From the NCBI RefSeq assembly GCF_004000605.1, contig NZ_CP018911.1:1612001-1676000 (forward strand): 64,000 nucleotides of DNA, read 5' to 3'. Of this stretch, positions 1 through 9,332 are shown piece after piece. This stretch comes from Glycocaulis alkaliphilus. GTDB taxonomy: Bacteria > Pseudomonadota > Alphaproteobacteria > Caulobacterales > Maricaulaceae. How positions within the stretch are numbered: position 1 is the stretch's first letter; the number at the start of each line of letters is the position of its first letter. Under the pieces are notes generated by a model. That model was given only the letters and a program-made list of their open reading frames with translations. It was not told the origin of the DNA and did no database searches. Position numbers and translations under genes: made by a program.

Positions 1-1
1 G

Positions 2-406
2 ACTTCGGCCAACTATATCGAGCATTATGGCTTGCTGCGCGAAAAACTGCCCAACGGCAAGTATGAGCATCAGAAGCCGCACCATTCGTGGAACTCGAAC
101 CATATCATGTCCAACCTGATCCTGTTCCACCTGCAGCGGCACTCGGACCACCACGCGCACCCGACGCGGTCCTATCAATCCCTGCGGGACTTCAAGGATC
201 TGCCTGCGCTTCCTTCGGGCTATCCCGGGATGTTCTTTGCCGCGCTGATCCCCTCCTGGTTCCGGTCGATCATGGATCATCGTGTCCTGGACTGGGCCAA
301 AGGCGATCTGAACAAGATCCAGATCGAACCCGGTATGCGCGACTACTATGACCGCAAATTCGGGTCGGTCGCACCTGCGCAGCCTGCCGCAATGCCCGCC
401 GAATAA
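2..406 (+). CDS. alkB: Alkane 1-monooxygenase AlkB, C-terminal part (cut by window edge)
   Basis: Only the last 134 codons lie in the window; the reading frame is open to the left edge. AlkB is the membrane di-iron hydroxylase that oxidises the terminal carbon of medium-chain alkanes to 1-alkanols. The signature NYIEHYGL is present near the edge, followed by the last histidine box LQRHSDHHAHPTRSYQ, which supplies di-iron ligands. The tail after RDYYDRKFG is short and Pro/Ala-rich. The rubredoxin that donates electrons to it is encoded downstream. Family assignment is firm; chain-length range cannot be read from this fragment. Confidence 0.95.
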   Translation, partial: TSANYIEHYGLLREKLPNGKYEHQKPHHSWNSNHIMSNLILFHLQRHSDHHAHPTRSYQSLRDFKDLPALPSGYPGMFFAALIPSWFRSIMDHRVLDWAKGDLNKIQIEPGMRDYYDRKFGSVAPAQPAAMPAE

Positions 407-436
407 AACCCAAGGCTTGGCATCTCAGACAAAGGC

Positions 437-457
437 GTTGGCCCCGATGGGGCCAAC
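437..457. other. Perfect hairpin between alkB and alkG
   Basis: GTTGGCCCC and GGGGCCAAC form a perfect 9-bp stem around the loop GAT, 31 bases after the alkB stop. No T-run follows on the + strand, so it is more likely an mRNA-processing or 3'-end-stabilising structure, allowing different alkB and alkG levels, than a full terminator. This is inference from sequence only. Confidence 0.5.
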
Positions 458-580
458 CCTGACCTGACAAACAGCCCCTTGCTCGCACTCGAAGACGGGG
501 CCGCAGACACAACCGACAGAAAATCTGGGACGACGCATGTGCTTGCCTGTCAACTCATGTGTGTAAGGGAGGAATGAACA

Positions 581-1054
581 ATGGCCAAATATCAATGCCC
601 GGATTGCGGATACACCTACGATGAAATCCAGGGCCACCCGCATGAAGGTTTCCCGCCGGGAACGCCGTGGTCGCAAGTGCCCGAAGACTTTGCGTGCCCC
701 GATTGCGCGGTCCGCGACAAAGAGGACTTTTTGCTGATCGGAGAAGCCGCAGCGCCTACACCAACCCCGGCACCGGCACCGACATCCGCTCCGGCCCCGG
801 CACCCGCACCCGTGGCGGTTGCCGCTCCTGCCGCCGCACCGCCGCCTGCTCCGGTGGCACAGGCGGCCCCCGCCGCCGGAACCGCCTACCGGAAATGGCT
901 TTGCATCACATGCGGTCATATCTACGACGAAGCCCTTGGCGACGAACACGAAGGTTTTCCGCCGGGAACTTTGTTCAGCCAGATCCCCGATGATTGGTGC
1001 TGCCCGGACTGTGGTGCCACGAAAGAGGACTATGTCCTCTACGAAGAAAAATAA
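581..1054 (+). CDS. alkG: Two-domain rubredoxin AlkG (157 aa)
   Basis: Electron carrier that passes electrons from rubredoxin reductase to AlkB. Two complete rubredoxin domains are visible: Fe ligands Cys6, Cys9, Cys39, Cys42 in the first and Cys108, Cys111, Cys141, Cys144 in the second. They are joined by a flexible linker of about 45 residues made almost only of Ala, Pro, Thr and Val. This is the architecture of P. putida GPo1 AlkG, as opposed to single-domain rubredoxins. The ATG is preceded by AAGGGAGGA, a strong ribosome site. The rubredoxin reductase gene (alkT) is not in the window. Confidence 0.95.
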   Translation: MAKYQCPDCGYTYDEIQGHPHEGFPPGTPWSQVPEDFACPDCAVRDKEDFLLIGEAAAPTPTPAPAPTSAPAPAPAPVAVAAPAAAPPPAPVAQAAPAAGTAYRKWLCITCGHIYDEALGDEHEGFPPGTLFSQIPDDWCCPDCGATKEDYVLYEEK

Positions 1055-1064
1055 GAGCGTGAAC

Positions 1065-2510
1065 ATGAATCAGGTTGCCTCATTTCCCGCCAAAACAGCC
1101 GGTGCCGATGACATCCGAGCGGCGTTTGACACCCAGATTCGAGCACAACTTGCCCGGCGGGCGGTCTTTGACCGCAAGGCACGTATCGCACAGCTGGACC
1201 GCCTGGCAGAGGCCGTCAAACGGAACGAGGACAAAATCATCGCGGCTTGCGCGGCTGATTTTCGCAAACCCGCCGAAGAAGTGAAACTGACCGAGATCTT
1301 TCCTGTGCTTCAGGAAATCCGGCACACCAAACACCATCTGAAGTCGTGGATGCGCCCCAAACGGGCGCGCGCCACTTTGGGGGTGTTTGGCACCAAGGCA
1401 CGGGTTCGCCCCGAGGCCAAGGGTGTATGCCTGATCATCGCGCCCTGGAATTATCCGGTGAATCTTTCGCTCGGGCCGCTGGTTTCGGCAATCGCGGCCG
1501 GCAACAGCGCCATTATCAAGCCGTCCGAAATGACACCGAATGCGGCCCAGGTCATCACCGACATCGTGGAAGAGGCGTTCACACCGGATCTGGTCAAGGT
1601 CATCGAAGGCGATGCCTTGGTTTCCCAGGAGCTTCTGTCACTGCCCTTCGACCACATATTCTTCACGGGCAGCCCGGCGATCGGCAAGGTCGTGATGGAG
1701 GCGGCGGCAAAAAGCCTGACATCGGTCACTCTGGAACTTGGTGGCAAGTCGCCCACTATCGTCGGGCCCAACGCCAATATCAAAAAGGCCGCGCGAAACA
1801 TCGTCTGGGGCAAGTTCTCAAACAACGGTCAGACCTGTATCGCCCCCGATCATGTGTATGTGCACCGCGATGTATCGGCCGCGTTCAAGACCGCGCTTCA
1901 GGCCGAGATCGGTCGGGTCTATGGGAAAACGCCCGAGGCACAAAAAGCAACGCCCGACTATTGCCGGATCGTGAACGATAGGCATTTTGACCGGCTGCGC
2001 AACCTGATCGAGGATGCCCGTGCCAAAGGCGCAAGTATCCTTCAGGGCGGTCAGACCGATGCGGGCCAGAACTTCGTTGCCCCGACGCTGATTTCCGAGG
2101 TTTCGGATGATATGGAAATCACTCAGGAAGAGCTGTTCGGGCCAATTTTGCCGATCATCGAATATGTTGATCTGGACAAAGTTATCGACAAGATCAACGC
2201 AAACCCCAAGCCCCTTGCTCTTTATATCTTCGACAAAAGCAAGGACTTCGCTGACCAGATTATCACGCGCACCTCTTCGGGCGCGGTGGGCGTAAACCTT
2301 ACTGTTGTGCATTTCCTGCACCCGAACCTGCCATTTGGCGGCGTCAACAACTCCGGCATCGGGGCGGCCCATGGGGAATATGGCTTCAAGGCATTTTCGC
2401 ATGAAAAAGCTGTGCTGGAGGAAAAGCATTCGATTACGCACATGCTTTTCCCGCCTTACACGGGCTTTGTACGCCGCCTCATAAACATCGTGGTCCGGGT
2501 GCTTGGATAA
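1065..2510 (+). CDS. alkH: NAD(P)-dependent aldehyde dehydrogenase, AlkH type (481 aa)
   Basis: Oxidises the fatty aldehyde made by AlkJ to the fatty acid. The aldehyde dehydrogenase fold is recognisable from [11 protein letters not shown] near the N-terminus, the general-base motif LELGGKSP and the nucleophile motif [10 protein letters not shown], with Cys in the expected place. The hydrophobic tail ([14 protein letters not shown]) is typical of membrane-associated fatty aldehyde dehydrogenases. The start ATG at 1065 lies 10 bases after the alkG stop; an in-frame GTG at 1059 is the alternative. Longer upstream extensions would run through alkG and are rejected. Position in the operon matches alkH of GPo1. 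Confidence 0.93.
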   Translation: MNQVASFPAKTAGADDIRAAFDTQIRAQLARRAVFDRKARIAQLDRLAEAVKRNEDKIIAACAADFRKPAEEVKLTEIFPVLQEIRHTKHHLKSWMRPKRARATLGVFGTKARVRPEAKGVCLIIAPWNYPVNLSLGPLVSAIAAGNSAIIKPSEMTPNAAQVITDIVEEAFTPDLVKVIEGDALVSQELLSLPFDHIFFTGSPAIGKVVMEAAAKSLTSVTLELGGKSPTIVGPNANIKKAARNIVWGKFSNNGQTCIAPDHVYVHRDVSAAFKTALQAEIGRVYGKTPEAQKATPDYCRIVNDRHFDRLRNLIEDARAKGASILQGGQTDAGQNFVAPTLISEVSDDMEITQEELFGPILPIIEYVDLDKVIDKINANPKPLALYIFDKSKDFADQIITRTSSGAVGVNLTVVHFLHPNLPFGGVNNSGIGAAHGEYGFKAFSHEKAVLEEKHSITHMLFPPYTGFVRRLINIVVRVLG

Positions 2511-2541
2511 CAGCCGCCCGGAACCAATAGGGAGATAAGAA

Positions 2542-4170
2542 ATGTACGACTATATCATCGTCGGCGCCGGATCCGCCGGTTGCGTTCTGGCCAACCGGTT
2601 GTCTGCAAACCCGGCAAAACGCGTCGCGCTTATCGAAGCGGGCCCAAAGGATAAGAACCCCCTGATTCACATGCCAGTGGGGATCGCATTGTTGGCCAAT
2701 AGCAAAAAGCTGAACTGGGCATTCGATACCGAACCACAAGAACATTTGAATGGCCGTAGACTGTTCTGGCCTCGTGGCAAAACACTGGGCGGGTCGTCGT
2801 CCATCAACGCCATGGTCTATATCCGCGGGCACAAGGCCGATTACGACTACTGGGCGTCCGAGGCAGGCACGGATGTCTGGGGCTGGGACCGCATGACAGA
2901 CCTGTTCAAGCGGATCGAAGACAACCATCGGTTCGGAGCATCCGATAGTCATGGTAAGGGCGGCGAGCTTTCCGTGAGCGAGCTGAAAACCGTGAACCCT
3001 TTGAGCCGCGATTTCGTACAGGCTGGGCGTGAATTGCAGATTCCTCACAACGGCGATTTTAATAGCGGTTCGCAAGAGGGGCTGGGCATGTACCAGGTCA
3101 CGCAAAAGGACGGAAGGCGCTGGAGTTCGGCGCAAGCCTTTCTGCGGGGGGCTGAGTCCCGTTCCAATCTTGAAGTCATCACCGACGCCCGTGTGACCCG
3201 CGTCGTCATGGAAGAAAAGTCCGCAACGGGTGTCACCTTGCGGCAGGGCGGCGAATATCGCCAACTGCGTCTCAATGCCGGCGGCGAGGTGATCCTGTCT
3301 GGCGGGGCCGTGAATTCGCCTCAACTTCTCCTTCTGTCAGGTATCGGGGATGCCCAAGAAATTAAACGGCATGGTCTAGCCGTCGTTCACGACCTTCCCG
3401 AGGTGGGCAAGAACATGGCCGACCACCTCGATGTAACGATTATGCATGCTGCTAGCTCACGGCGCCCGATCGGTGTCGCGCCCAGCTTTCTGCCGCGTGG
3501 CATTGGTGGTTTGTTTTCCTACATCTTCAGACGTAAAGGGTTTCTCACGTCAAATGTTGCGGAAAGCGGTGGGTTCATTAAGTCGTCCCCTGACCGCGAT
3601 AGGCCGAATGTTCAGTTTCACTTCCTGCCCACATATCTGAAAGATCATGGCCGCAAGATCGCTTTTGGTTATGGCTATACGCTTCACATCTGCGATCTTT
3701 TGCCAAAGAGCCGCGGCTATATTGGCCTCAAAAGCCCGGATCCGATGGACGATCCTCTGATTCAGCCGAATTATCTTGGGGATCCGGAAGATATGAAAAC
3801 GATGATTGCGGCCTTTAAAGCCGGGCGCAGGATCCTCGAAGCTCCGGCAATGTCTGCGCACAGCAAATACGAAGTGCACCCCGGCAAATCCGTACAGACC
3901 GACGATGAGATTGCGGCATTCATTCGGGAAAGCGCAGAAACAATCTATCACCCGGTTGGCACATGCCGAATGGGTGCGGACGAGGCTTCAGTTGTAGATC
4001 CGGAACTAAAAGTTCGCGGTGTATCTGGGCTGCGAGTGGTGGACGCATCCATCATGCCAAGCCTTGTCGCCGGCAACACAAACGCCCCGACCATGGTCAT
4101 CGCTGAGAATGCGGCCGAGATCATTCTGGGGCAGGTGCGTATTTTTGACAGGAGTCGTTCAGTTGCCTGA
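2542..4170 (+). CDS. alkJ: GMC-family alcohol dehydrogenase AlkJ (542 aa)
   Basis: FAD-dependent membrane-associated oxidation of 1-alkanols to aldehydes, with electrons passing to the respiratory chain. The N-terminus holds the dinucleotide-binding motif [16 protein letters not shown], followed by GMC signature 1 ([19 protein letters not shown]) and signature 2 ([16 protein letters not shown]). Near the C-terminus are [10 protein letters not shown], with the catalytic His, and the [18 protein letters not shown] segment. A Shine-Dalgarno-like GGGAGAT precedes the ATG. It resembles choline dehydrogenase too; the operon decides for AlkJ. Confidence 0.92.
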   Translation: MYDYIIVGAGSAGCVLANRLSANPAKRVALIEAGPKDKNPLIHMPVGIALLANSKKLNWAFDTEPQEHLNGRRLFWPRGKTLGGSSSINAMVYIRGHKADYDYWASEAGTDVWGWDRMTDLFKRIEDNHRFGASDSHGKGGELSVSELKTVNPLSRDFVQAGRELQIPHNGDFNSGSQEGLGMYQVTQKDGRRWSSAQAFLRGAESRSNLEVITDARVTRVVMEEKSATGVTLRQGGEYRQLRLNAGGEVILSGGAVNSPQLLLLSGIGDAQEIKRHGLAVVHDLPEVGKNMADHLDVTIMHAASSRRPIGVAPSFLPRGIGGLFSYIFRRKGFLTSNVAESGGFIKSSPDRDRPNVQFHFLPTYLKDHGRKIAFGYGYTLHICDLLPKSRGYIGLKSPDPMDDPLIQPNYLGDPEDMKTMIAAFKAGRRILEAPAMSAHSKYEVHPGKSVQTDDEIAAFIRESAETIYHPVGTCRMGADEASVVDPELKVRGVSGLRVVDASIMPSLVAGNTNAPTMVIAENAAEIILGQVRIFDRSRSVA

Positions 4171-4296
4171 ACTTTATGATGAAAAGCGAAAAACAGTCCG
4201 GTGTCAGGGGGCGATGGGGTTTATTGTAAGAAGCTTCGAGCAGTTTCAGAACGGCACGATTCCAACCCAAAATTCAAGTTCTGAAGAGGAAGCCAA

Positions 4297-5919
4297 ATGC
4301 GCGGACAGATGATGGCTATGCCACTGACCATTCATTCACTGATCGACCACGGAGCTCGCTACCACGGCGACACCGAGATTGTGTCGGTGGAAACAGATGG
4401 CACAAAGACTAAGACGAACTGGAAAGGTATTTCTGACAGATCCCGGCAGCTCGGCTCGGCGCTGACAAAGATGGGGCTCTTCAAAGGGGATCGCGTGGCG
4501 ACGATCGCGTGGAACAATGCGCGGCATCTAGAATGCTACTTTGGCATTTCCTGCTGTGGAATGGTATGTCACACGATCAATCCGCGCCTTTTCCCGGAAC
4601 AGCTTGTCTATATCATCAACCACGCGAAAGATCGGGTCATCTTTTTTGACAAGACGTTCCTGCCGATCATTGAGGGGATCAAGGAGAAGCTGACGACTGT
4701 CGATACCTTCGTTCTTATGTCCGTGCGTGATGAAAAAGCAGCAAGAAAAATCCCCGGACTTGTGTTCTACGAGGACTTCCTGGCCTCGGGCGACGAAAAC
4801 GCCGATTGGGTGGATGTCGATGAGAATGATGCATCCAGCCTTTGCTATACTTCCGGGACTACAGGAAACCCCAAGGGCGTTCTGTATTCGCACCGCTCTA
4901 CGGTGTTACATTCGTTGGGCGCGGCCCTTCCCGATACGCTGAACATTTCAGCACGCGAAGTGATGATGCCCGTGGTTCCGATGTTCCACGTCAATGCCTG
5001 GGGCATCCCATATGCTGCTGCGATGGTCGGCGCAAAGCTGGTCCTGCCTGGTCCGGGACTTGATGGTGACAGCCTTACACGGCTCATCGACGACGAAGGC
5101 GTGACGGTCGCGCTTGGTGTTCCTACAATCTGGCAGGGGCTTCTCGCATCGCTCGACAAACTCGGCTCCAAAGCCGAAACCCTCACACGGACAGTGGTCG
5201 GTGGGTCGGCTTGTCCCCCGTCGATGATCGCCGAATTCCGCGACAAATATGGCACCGAAGTCGTGCACGCCTGGGGCATGACCGAAACCTCGCCTCTCGG
5301 GACCGCGAATGCCTTGCTGGAACGCCATGCAGGCATGACCGAGGAAGAGCAGGCGAAAGTGCGAGAAAGCCAGGGCCGCCCGCCCTATGGCGTGGAACTC
5401 AAGATCGTTGACGATGAAGGCAGCACACTTCCCGAGGATGGGGCGGCGCAAGGCAATCTTCGCATTCGCGGCCATTGGGTCGTAGACAGCTATTTTGGTG
5501 CGGAGCCAGGCACGACTTTGGCATCCGATGGATGGTTTGAAACCGGCGATGTGGCCTCGATTGATGCCGATGGGTTCATGACGATCCGGGATCGCTCCAA
5601 GGACATCATAAAATCTGGCGGCGAATGGATTTCCACCGTCGAACTTGAGGGCATCGCGGTCGGTCATCCCGGTATCGTGTATGCCGCCGCAATCGCGGCA
5701 AAACATGAAAAATGGGACGAACGGCCGGTCCTTGTCGCGGTCAAGGCACCAGGAGCAAAAGTGTCAGAGAAGGATTTGATTGCCTTCTTTTCTGACAAAG
5801 TCGCCAAATGGCAGATCCCGGATACGGTCGTTTTTGTGGATGAACTTCCACGAAACGCAACCGGTAAGGTGCTGAAGAACAAGCTGCGGGAAGCCTATGG
5901 GGACGTGCTTCTGGCATAG
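4297..5919 (+). CDS. alkK: Medium-chain fatty acyl-CoA synthetase AlkK (540 aa)
   Basis: Activates the fatty acid made from the alkane to its CoA thioester, for beta-oxidation. The AMP-binding motif [20 protein letters not shown] is complete. Further motifs are [30 protein letters not shown] and the C-terminal [13 protein letters not shown] with the catalytic Lys. I chose the first ATG because the N-terminus MRGQMM parallels the MLGQMM start I recall for GPo1 AlkK, and GAAGAGGAAG precedes it at good spacing. The similarity to GPo1 AlkK seems to run end to end. Confidence 0.95.
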   Translation: MRGQMMAMPLTIHSLIDHGARYHGDTEIVSVETDGTKTKTNWKGISDRSRQLGSALTKMGLFKGDRVATIAWNNARHLECYFGISCCGMVCHTINPRLFPEQLVYIINHAKDRVIFFDKTFLPIIEGIKEKLTTVDTFVLMSVRDEKAARKIPGLVFYEDFLASGDENADWVDVDENDASSLCYTSGTTGNPKGVLYSHRSTVLHSLGAALPDTLNISAREVMMPVVPMFHVNAWGIPYAAAMVGAKLVLPGPGLDGDSLTRLIDDEGVTVALGVPTIWQGLLASLDKLGSKAETLTRTVVGGSACPPSMIAEFRDKYGTEVVHAWGMTETSPLGTANALLERHAGMTEEEQAKVRESQGRPPYGVELKIVDDEGSTLPEDGAAQGNLRIRGHWVVDSYFGAEPGTTLASDGWFETGDVASIDADGFMTIRDRSKDIIKSGGEWISTVELEGIAVGHPGIVYAAAIAAKHEKWDERPVLVAVKAPGAKVSEKDLIAFFSDKVAKWQIPDTVVFVDELPRNATGKVLKNKLREAYGDVLLA

Positions 5920-6013
5920 CCTGAAATCAGGCAAGCGGGTTTGCGGATCGCATGTTCCGCCTGTTTGCGACCGCGCATAGGGCGCGAAAAAAACGACCAA
6001 AAGGGAGGAATAA

Positions 6014-6700
6014 ATGAAACAATCTAATGTAAAATCCAAGGGGCCTTTTGCCTCGAAGTTTGTGTTAATCACGATGATCGGTGGCTTTTCGTCGTTCAGC
6101 GTCGCAAATGCGGAACCGCTTTACTCCAAGGGCGACTGGCTTTTTGGCCTGAATGCGGCGAAAGTATTCACGAACGAAACGTTGGATTCAATCAGCGCGG
6201 GCGGTGCGCCAATACCCGGGGCTGGTGTCAATATCACCGATGACACCACGCTGAGTTTCGACGTTTCCTATTTTTTGAATTCATCTGTAGCGTTGAACTT
6301 CTTTGGTGGTTTGCCTGCCAGCGCTAATCTTGCAGGGAGCGGCAGTTTGGCAGGACTGCCTGTTGGAGAGACGGAATATGGCCCTGCTGTTTTGTCGCTT
6401 CAATATCACTTTTCGACTAATTCATCCGTTAGCCCTTATGTTGGTGCCGGTATCGCTCGAATCTTGTTTCTGGAAGAACAAGGGGATGCACTCGCGGACT
6501 TCGACTTGAAAGACGCCTGGGCGCCCGCTGTCCAAGTTGGAATGCGCTATCAAATGAGCGATAATTGGTTTGCCAATGCCGATATACGTTACACGCCATT
6601 CGAAACAGATATCTCTGGGACACTCGGCGGGGCGCCAGTCAGAGGCAAGATTTCGGTGGACCCAACAATTCTCAATATCGGTATTGCCTACCGGTTTTAA
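6014..6700 (+). CDS. alkL: Outer-membrane alkane uptake protein AlkL, OmpW family (228 aa)
   Basis: Eight-stranded OmpW-type beta-barrel that lets hydrophobic substrates cross the outer membrane. A signal peptide ends near residue 34 (SFSSFSVANA-EP). Conserved OmpW/AlkL stretches follow: GDWLFGLNAAKVF, ITDDTTLSFDVSYF, GPAVLSLQYHF, SPYVGAGIARILF, KDAWAPAVQVGMRY and the C-terminal GIAYRF ending in Phe. AGGGAGGAA precedes the ATG. It is the last gene of the alk cluster. Base composition is clearly less GC-rich than the later chromosome (31 of 60 bases are G or C in 6061-6120), consistent with transfer. Confidence 0.93.
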   Translation: MKQSNVKSKGPFASKFVLITMIGGFSSFSVANAEPLYSKGDWLFGLNAAKVFTNETLDSISAGGAPIPGAGVNITDDTTLSFDVSYFLNSSVALNFFGGLPASANLAGSGSLAGLPVGETEYGPAVLSLQYHFSTNSSVSPYVGAGIARILFLEEQGDALADFDLKDAWAPAVQVGMRYQMSDNWFANADIRYTPFETDISGTLGGAPVRGKISVDPTILNIGIAYRF

Positions 6701-7314
6701 GCTATTATTGCTAGAAGAGCTGGCAAGGAAAGTGAGTAACAAAAACTCGAAAAGCAAGCTCTTGGAGATGTGAGGAAACGGGCCCGACCTCAGAACGAAG
6801 CGGACACGTATTGCGTGACTGACCTGAGCTCCACGCGGCAGAGTTTATTCTGGGAGTCTCACCTTATTTTTTGGCCGCCCCTAAAAGTGCCCTCATTCAG
6901 GGCTGGAGTATTTGGCGCTTCCTTACCTCTACGGGCTGGCTCTAACGAGGCGATCCATCAGTGCTGGTTCAGGCATTTTGCCCTGAGCCGGCCATTGAAT
7001 GACTCGATGAAAAGTCATTGTCTGTCGTAAGCGCCACACTGCTCCCCTCGTGCGGCGCATGAGGTGAATGTGGCAAGAGTCCGCCGATCGTTAGAGTCGG
7101 ACGGTCCAATTGGGAGCAGACGGCAAAATGGACGTCCTGAGGCGCCCCCAATGGGTTCCGAGATTATTGGGAGAGTCCGTTGGTTGAATAGCTCAAAGCG
7201 TGTTGGTTGGCGAGCGCGCCGAGCCCGGAGCCATCCCAAAGCTCAGGCGCTCGGCGCGCGCCTGTCGGCGTGAGGCCGCGGGTGCAGCAGGTCATCTAGC
7301 CCGAGCGCGCGTTG
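6701..7314. other. Gene-free stretch after alkL
   Basis: No convincing coding frame, RNA or terminator was found. Short open frames here have no recognisable motif and no ribosome site. The DNA lies between the alk cluster and an insertion-sequence relic, so it is probably decayed mobile-element or recombination debris. Confidence 0.5.
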
Positions 7315-7943
7315 TGCCCGTGCGGCTGCGGCGAGATGGCCAGGATTGGCCAGGACGTCAGCGAACGGCTGACGCGCCTGGAATGACCGCAAGGACCGTG
7401 GAAGCTCGTCCAATGCTGGGTCCATCTGCGCCGAAGGTTCGTGAAGCTGGCGCGCAACACCAAGTCCCCGATCGCCGAGGCCGCCGTGCGCCAGTTCACT
7501 AAGCTATACGCCATTGAGGCGACGGTGCGAGGAATGACGCCACAAACTCGGATCGCCGCGCGACAACGGCACTCCTCCCCGATCATAGCCGCCTTGAAGC
7601 CCTGGTTTGAAAAGCAATTGTCAAGGGTCTCCTCCGGCTCTAAGCTGGCCGAAGACATTCTCTAAGGTCTTGCCCATTGGGAAGGGCTCACCCGCTTCCT
7701 GGCGATGGCCGGCTCGAGTTCGATACCAACCCGGTCGAAAACGCCATCCGGCCGATATGCCTAATCAGAAAAAATGCCCTGTTTTCTGGACACGAGATCG
7801 CGGCCGAAAACTGAGCGCTGCTCTCATCCGTCGTGGCCACCTGCAAGCTCAACGACGTTAATCCCATTGCCTACCGCGCAGATACCTTCGACGCCATCAT
7901 CAACGGCCATCCGCAGAGCCAGATCGAGGAACTCATGCCCTGA
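7315..7943 (+). pseudogene. IS66-family transposase (TnpC) relic
   Basis: Three frames together give recognisable IS66 TnpC pieces. First is a zinc-ribbon segment, PCGCGEMARIGQDVSERL (7318-7371). A stop at 7384 and then DGPWKLVQCWVHLRRRF follow almost at once, so the DDE catalytic core between them is deleted. Next is SPIAEAAVRQFTKLYAIEA through RVSSGSKLAEDI, a stop at the expected Arg-Tyr, and GLAHWEGLTRFL. After a frameshift near 7700 comes RLEFDTNPVENAIRPICLIR. The expected Trp in AAENWALLSS is a TGA at 7812, and the frame ends at the natural terminus HPQSQIEELMP. It cannot encode an active transposase. Confidence 0.85.
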
Positions 7944-7992
7944 CGATTCCGGAAAATGTCATGCCTAAATCCGTAGGCGATCGGCGAGGCGC

Positions 7993-8274
7993 TTACTGTC
8001 TGTCGGTTTTCCGGGCCGTGAGGCGTCCAGCGTCACATTGTTTGGATGTGCCTATAGGTCGAAGTTCACGGGAGATGAACTCAGAGCCTTGGTCGACCCG
8101 GATCGTCTTCGGATAGTCAATCTTGCCGCACACAAGGTCGAGTTCATCTGACTTTAATCCGGTCTTTACAACGAACACCCACGCGGATTCTTTCGGAACT
8201 GTCGTCCAAAAATCGATGCCAGCTTTCCAGGCAACCTCAAACTGCTCCGGCCCGAGCGAGGAGTACGCAAGCAC
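7993..8274 (-). pseudogene. IS3-family transposase (OrfB) relic
   Basis: On the minus strand the segment YPKTIRVDQGSEFISREL matches the integrase-core region of IS3-family OrfB proteins. An extra base then shifts the frame near 8061. In the shifted frame the sequence continues DL-stop-AHPNNVTLDASRPGKPTDS, where the family has DLWA, so a TAG at 8052-8054 replaces Trp. The protein ends without the final catalytic Glu region and abuts the IS66 relic. The element is truncated at both ends, and no terminal repeats are visible. Confidence 0.8.
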
Positions 8275-8824
8275 GTCCCGCTTTCTTGACTAAAAACCGA
8301 TCGGCGCACCAGCACTTTTCATCGTCGAGACGCTTTTGGCGCCGAGAGGTGACCAGACGTCGGGTGTCACCTTTCCCCTGCAATACACCTTTTTAAGTCC
8401 TCAAAGCTTGTGGCCAGCCTCGATTCCATTGGGCACCCCCGTCAAGCGTCCTGCATCAGGTCAATTCATCAGTAATGGTGATACGCGATGAAGCCGCAGC
8501 CGGCCAGTAGAAGTTCTTTCCATTTCCAAATGAAGTGCCTCGCCCCTTGTTCCCGGCTAACGCCGGGTGACTTGGACGACACCTGCCGGACCTTGAAACC
8601 GTCCTTCCGAAGAATTTTTCCCGCCTCTGCGCGGCTCCTCCTGGATCATGTGTGGACACCCTGCGACCTCCGTATCAAATGGCTTCCATTCCAGCCAACA
8701 ACCGAAAATGTTAATGTCATCATAGTGCTATCGCGTAGCAATAGTGCCCACCTTCATCCCGCACGGCCCGCCATTTTCTTCTAAAAAGCACTTATATTTC
8801 ATATCAATAATTGTTTTCAATATT
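8275..8824. other. Gene-free stretch before the integrated element
   Basis: The part near 8280-8350 can be read on the minus strand as ...GAKSVSTMKSAGAPIGF, which may be a further faint IS3 OrfB remnant. The rest, including an AT-rich piece at 8780-8824, holds no supportable gene. No tRNA cloverleaf was seen at the element boundary. Confidence 0.4.
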
Positions 8825-8835
8825 TTCCAGTATAC
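8825..8835. repeat. Candidate left attachment repeat (attL core)
   Basis: TTCCAGTATAC is repeated exactly at 17503-17513, just upstream of the integrase start. The right copy continues GTTTTGGC; the left copy continues GTTAGGC after an extra 12 bases. Attachment upstream of an outward-facing int start fits P4-type integrases. The repeat is short and could instead be a regulator half-site. Confidence 0.4.
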
Positions 8836-8905
8836 ATTTCGATATACGTTAGGCAGTCTGGCCGGGCTGATCCCCCTCACTTTGGGATAAAAAGGAGAAC
8901 CCGCC

Positions 8906-9283
8906 ATGACCGCCGCGAATCTGTTTATCGACCGCCAGCCTCAAGCCTTCGCCAACGCGCATGCCGACTATCTGGACGCCCAGGCAGCGTTCGTTCGTGT
9001 CCATGCGGGGCCGCATACCCCTGAGGCGAGTGACGCCAGCGTAGAGCGCAAGCTGGACGCCCAGCGGGCCATGTACACCGCCCCGGCGCGCTCGCTCGAT
9101 CAGGTGCTTGTGAAGATCCGGGACTTTCTGGCCACTGAGGCGCCCGGCTCGCTCGATGAATGCCAGCGCCGGTTGCTTGGCGCCATTGCCGACGATGTAG
9201 AGGACTTGGCGACCGGCCGCCGCTATGTCGGCCCGGACACACCGGAGGTTGTCGCGTTGCGAGGCGTTCAACGGATCGCGTAA
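8906..9283 (+). CDS. Hypothetical protein at left end of the element (125 aa)
   Basis: No family recognised. The protein is soluble, mostly helical in appearance and rich in Ala, Asp and Arg, with no signal peptide or membrane segment. The start is well supported by AAAAGGAGAAC 6 to 8 bases before the ATG. It faces the tape-measure gene tail to tail, 50 bases apart, and is the only + strand gene of the element. That end position is often used by cargo or accessory genes in satellites, so defence or interference roles are possible but unproven. Confidence 0.6.
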   Translation: MTAANLFIDRQPQAFANAHADYLDAQAAFVRVHAGPHTPEASDASVERKLDAQRAMYTAPARSLDQVLVKIRDFLATEAPGSLDECQRRLLGAIADDVEDLATGRRYVGPDTPEVVALRGVQRIA

Positions 9284-9332
9284 CCCGGCACCTGCCAGAA
9301 AGTCGAAAGGGCGCTCCGCTGGAGCGCCCTGT

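Noticed and set aside
8456-8659. A 67-codon minus-strand frame near the IS3 relic
   Set aside because: No match to IS3 OrfA in any frame that I could recognise; probably debris.
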